Virus record (IMG/VR): IMGVR_UViG_3300005921_000006 | Location: 1 to 64,000 of that record | Strand: one strand, 5' to 3' | From: a virus | DNA length: 64,000 nucleotides | In this document: positions 63,798-64,000 of the stretch, one piece after another | Layout: each line of letters opens with the position of its first letter | Position numbering within the stretch: the first letter of the stretch is position 1 | Made by a program: the position numbers and the translations under genes | Notes under the pieces: generated by a model | What the model saw: only the letters and a program-made list of their open reading frames with translations | What the model was told of the DNA's origin: nothing | Databases searched by the model: none

Positions 63798-64000
63798 ATG
63801 GAACGAGCGCTGAATAGTATTAACGAAACGCTGAAAGAAGCGGTGCACGAACTGCGCTGGATACGGGAGCTGCTGGAAAAGGCTCCCGTAGGGTTTACAA
63901 TAAAGGAGACAGCCCTCCCCGATGTCGCGGGTAAGAATTACCCGTGGAGGCCGGTGCCTAATTTAACCCCGACTCAAGAAAAGGAGTTTAAATTTCCCAC
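63798..64000 (+). CDS. Small protein (3' end cut by window)
   Basis: ATG two bases after the previous stop, with AAAGCGAGG upstream. The visible 67 codons have no stop. Helical N-terminus (MERALNSINETLKEAVHELR, WIRELLEKAPVGFTIKE) and a Pro/Lys-rich continuation. The end lies beyond the window. Confidence 0.5.
   Translation, partial: MERALNSINETLKEAVHELRWIRELLEKAPVGFTIKETALPDVAGKNYPWRPVPNLTPTQEKEFKFP

Noticed and set aside
1-64000. Integrase, excisionase or attachment sites showing a temperate phage
   Set aside because: No integrase, CI-like repressor or clear att repeat was found in the window, so a temperate lifestyle cannot be supported; the rest of the genome is not visible.
1-64000. Diversity-generating retroelement behind the variable fibres
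   Set aside because: No reverse transcriptase gene or template/variable repeat pair was seen near the fibre genes.

Overview
The window is part of a tailed-phage (or prophage) genome and carries no bacterial housekeeping gene. It encodes a complete packaging and head set (small and large terminase, portal, MuF-type minor head protein, protease with nested scaffold, cement protein, DUF2184-type major capsid) and a contractile tail with a compact baseplate (DUF3383-type sheath, DUF3277-type tube, short tape measure, Dit-like protein, plug, hub, Gp138-type spike, gp25, J, DUF2612). The proposed phage type is a myovirus with a simple baseplate. The host is not shown directly. Many Sec-type signal peptides ending in AQ or SQ, plus an InlB-like repeat and Ig-like domains on exported proteins, resemble soil Acidobacteriota proteins; that is inference only.

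Layout. (1) Positions 1-8648, + strand: two hexapeptide-repeat genes, a run of small overlapping early genes, a basic protein followed by a strong terminator, then a nucleotide and DNA-modification operon (2929-8648). (2) Positions 8645-51071, - strand, transcribed right to left: terminase, portal, MuF protein, a block of very large exported fibre-like proteins, protease/scaffold, capsid, neck, tail, baseplate, exported fibre and glycoside-hydrolase proteins, then a lysis-like cluster of small membrane genes. (3) Positions 51138-51775: a non-coding divergent region packed with GTTAC/GTAAC repeats, a candidate origin or control region. (4) Positions 51776-64000, + strand: a ribbon-helix-helix protein, primase-helicase, a J-domain-like protein, a cassette of unknown genes separated by an exact intergenic repeat, dCTP deaminase, many small genes, a G-rich repeat region without genes, and a zinc-motif protein of a conserved phage type. 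Both window edges cut genes.

How the genes work together. The most notable system is a predicted thymine-hypermodification pathway. dCTP deaminase (58150) and a dUMP hydroxymethylase of the thymidylate-synthase fold (6549) would supply 5-hydroxymethyl-dUMP. After incorporation into DNA, a P-loop 5-hmdU DNA kinase (4486) would pyrophosphorylate the base, and two helical proteins of the base-hypermodification superfamily (2929 and 5584) would act with it, probably installing an adduct. A dual-specificity-phosphatase-like protein and an HNH homing endonuclease lie in the same operon. No DNA polymerase is visible, and no radical-SAM or PLP enzyme that would finish a ViI/M6-type base, so the final modification cannot be named.

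Other notable points: a portal protein with an inorganic-pyrophosphatase-like domain fused to its C-terminus; a -1 frameshift signal in the tail-chaperone gene; a scaffold start inside the protease gene; one Gly-Tyr repeat domain inserted in both a connector and the tail sheath; about nine signal-peptide proteins in the virion region; and a J-domain-like protein without HPD. All functional calls come from motif recognition and gene order. No database search was run.
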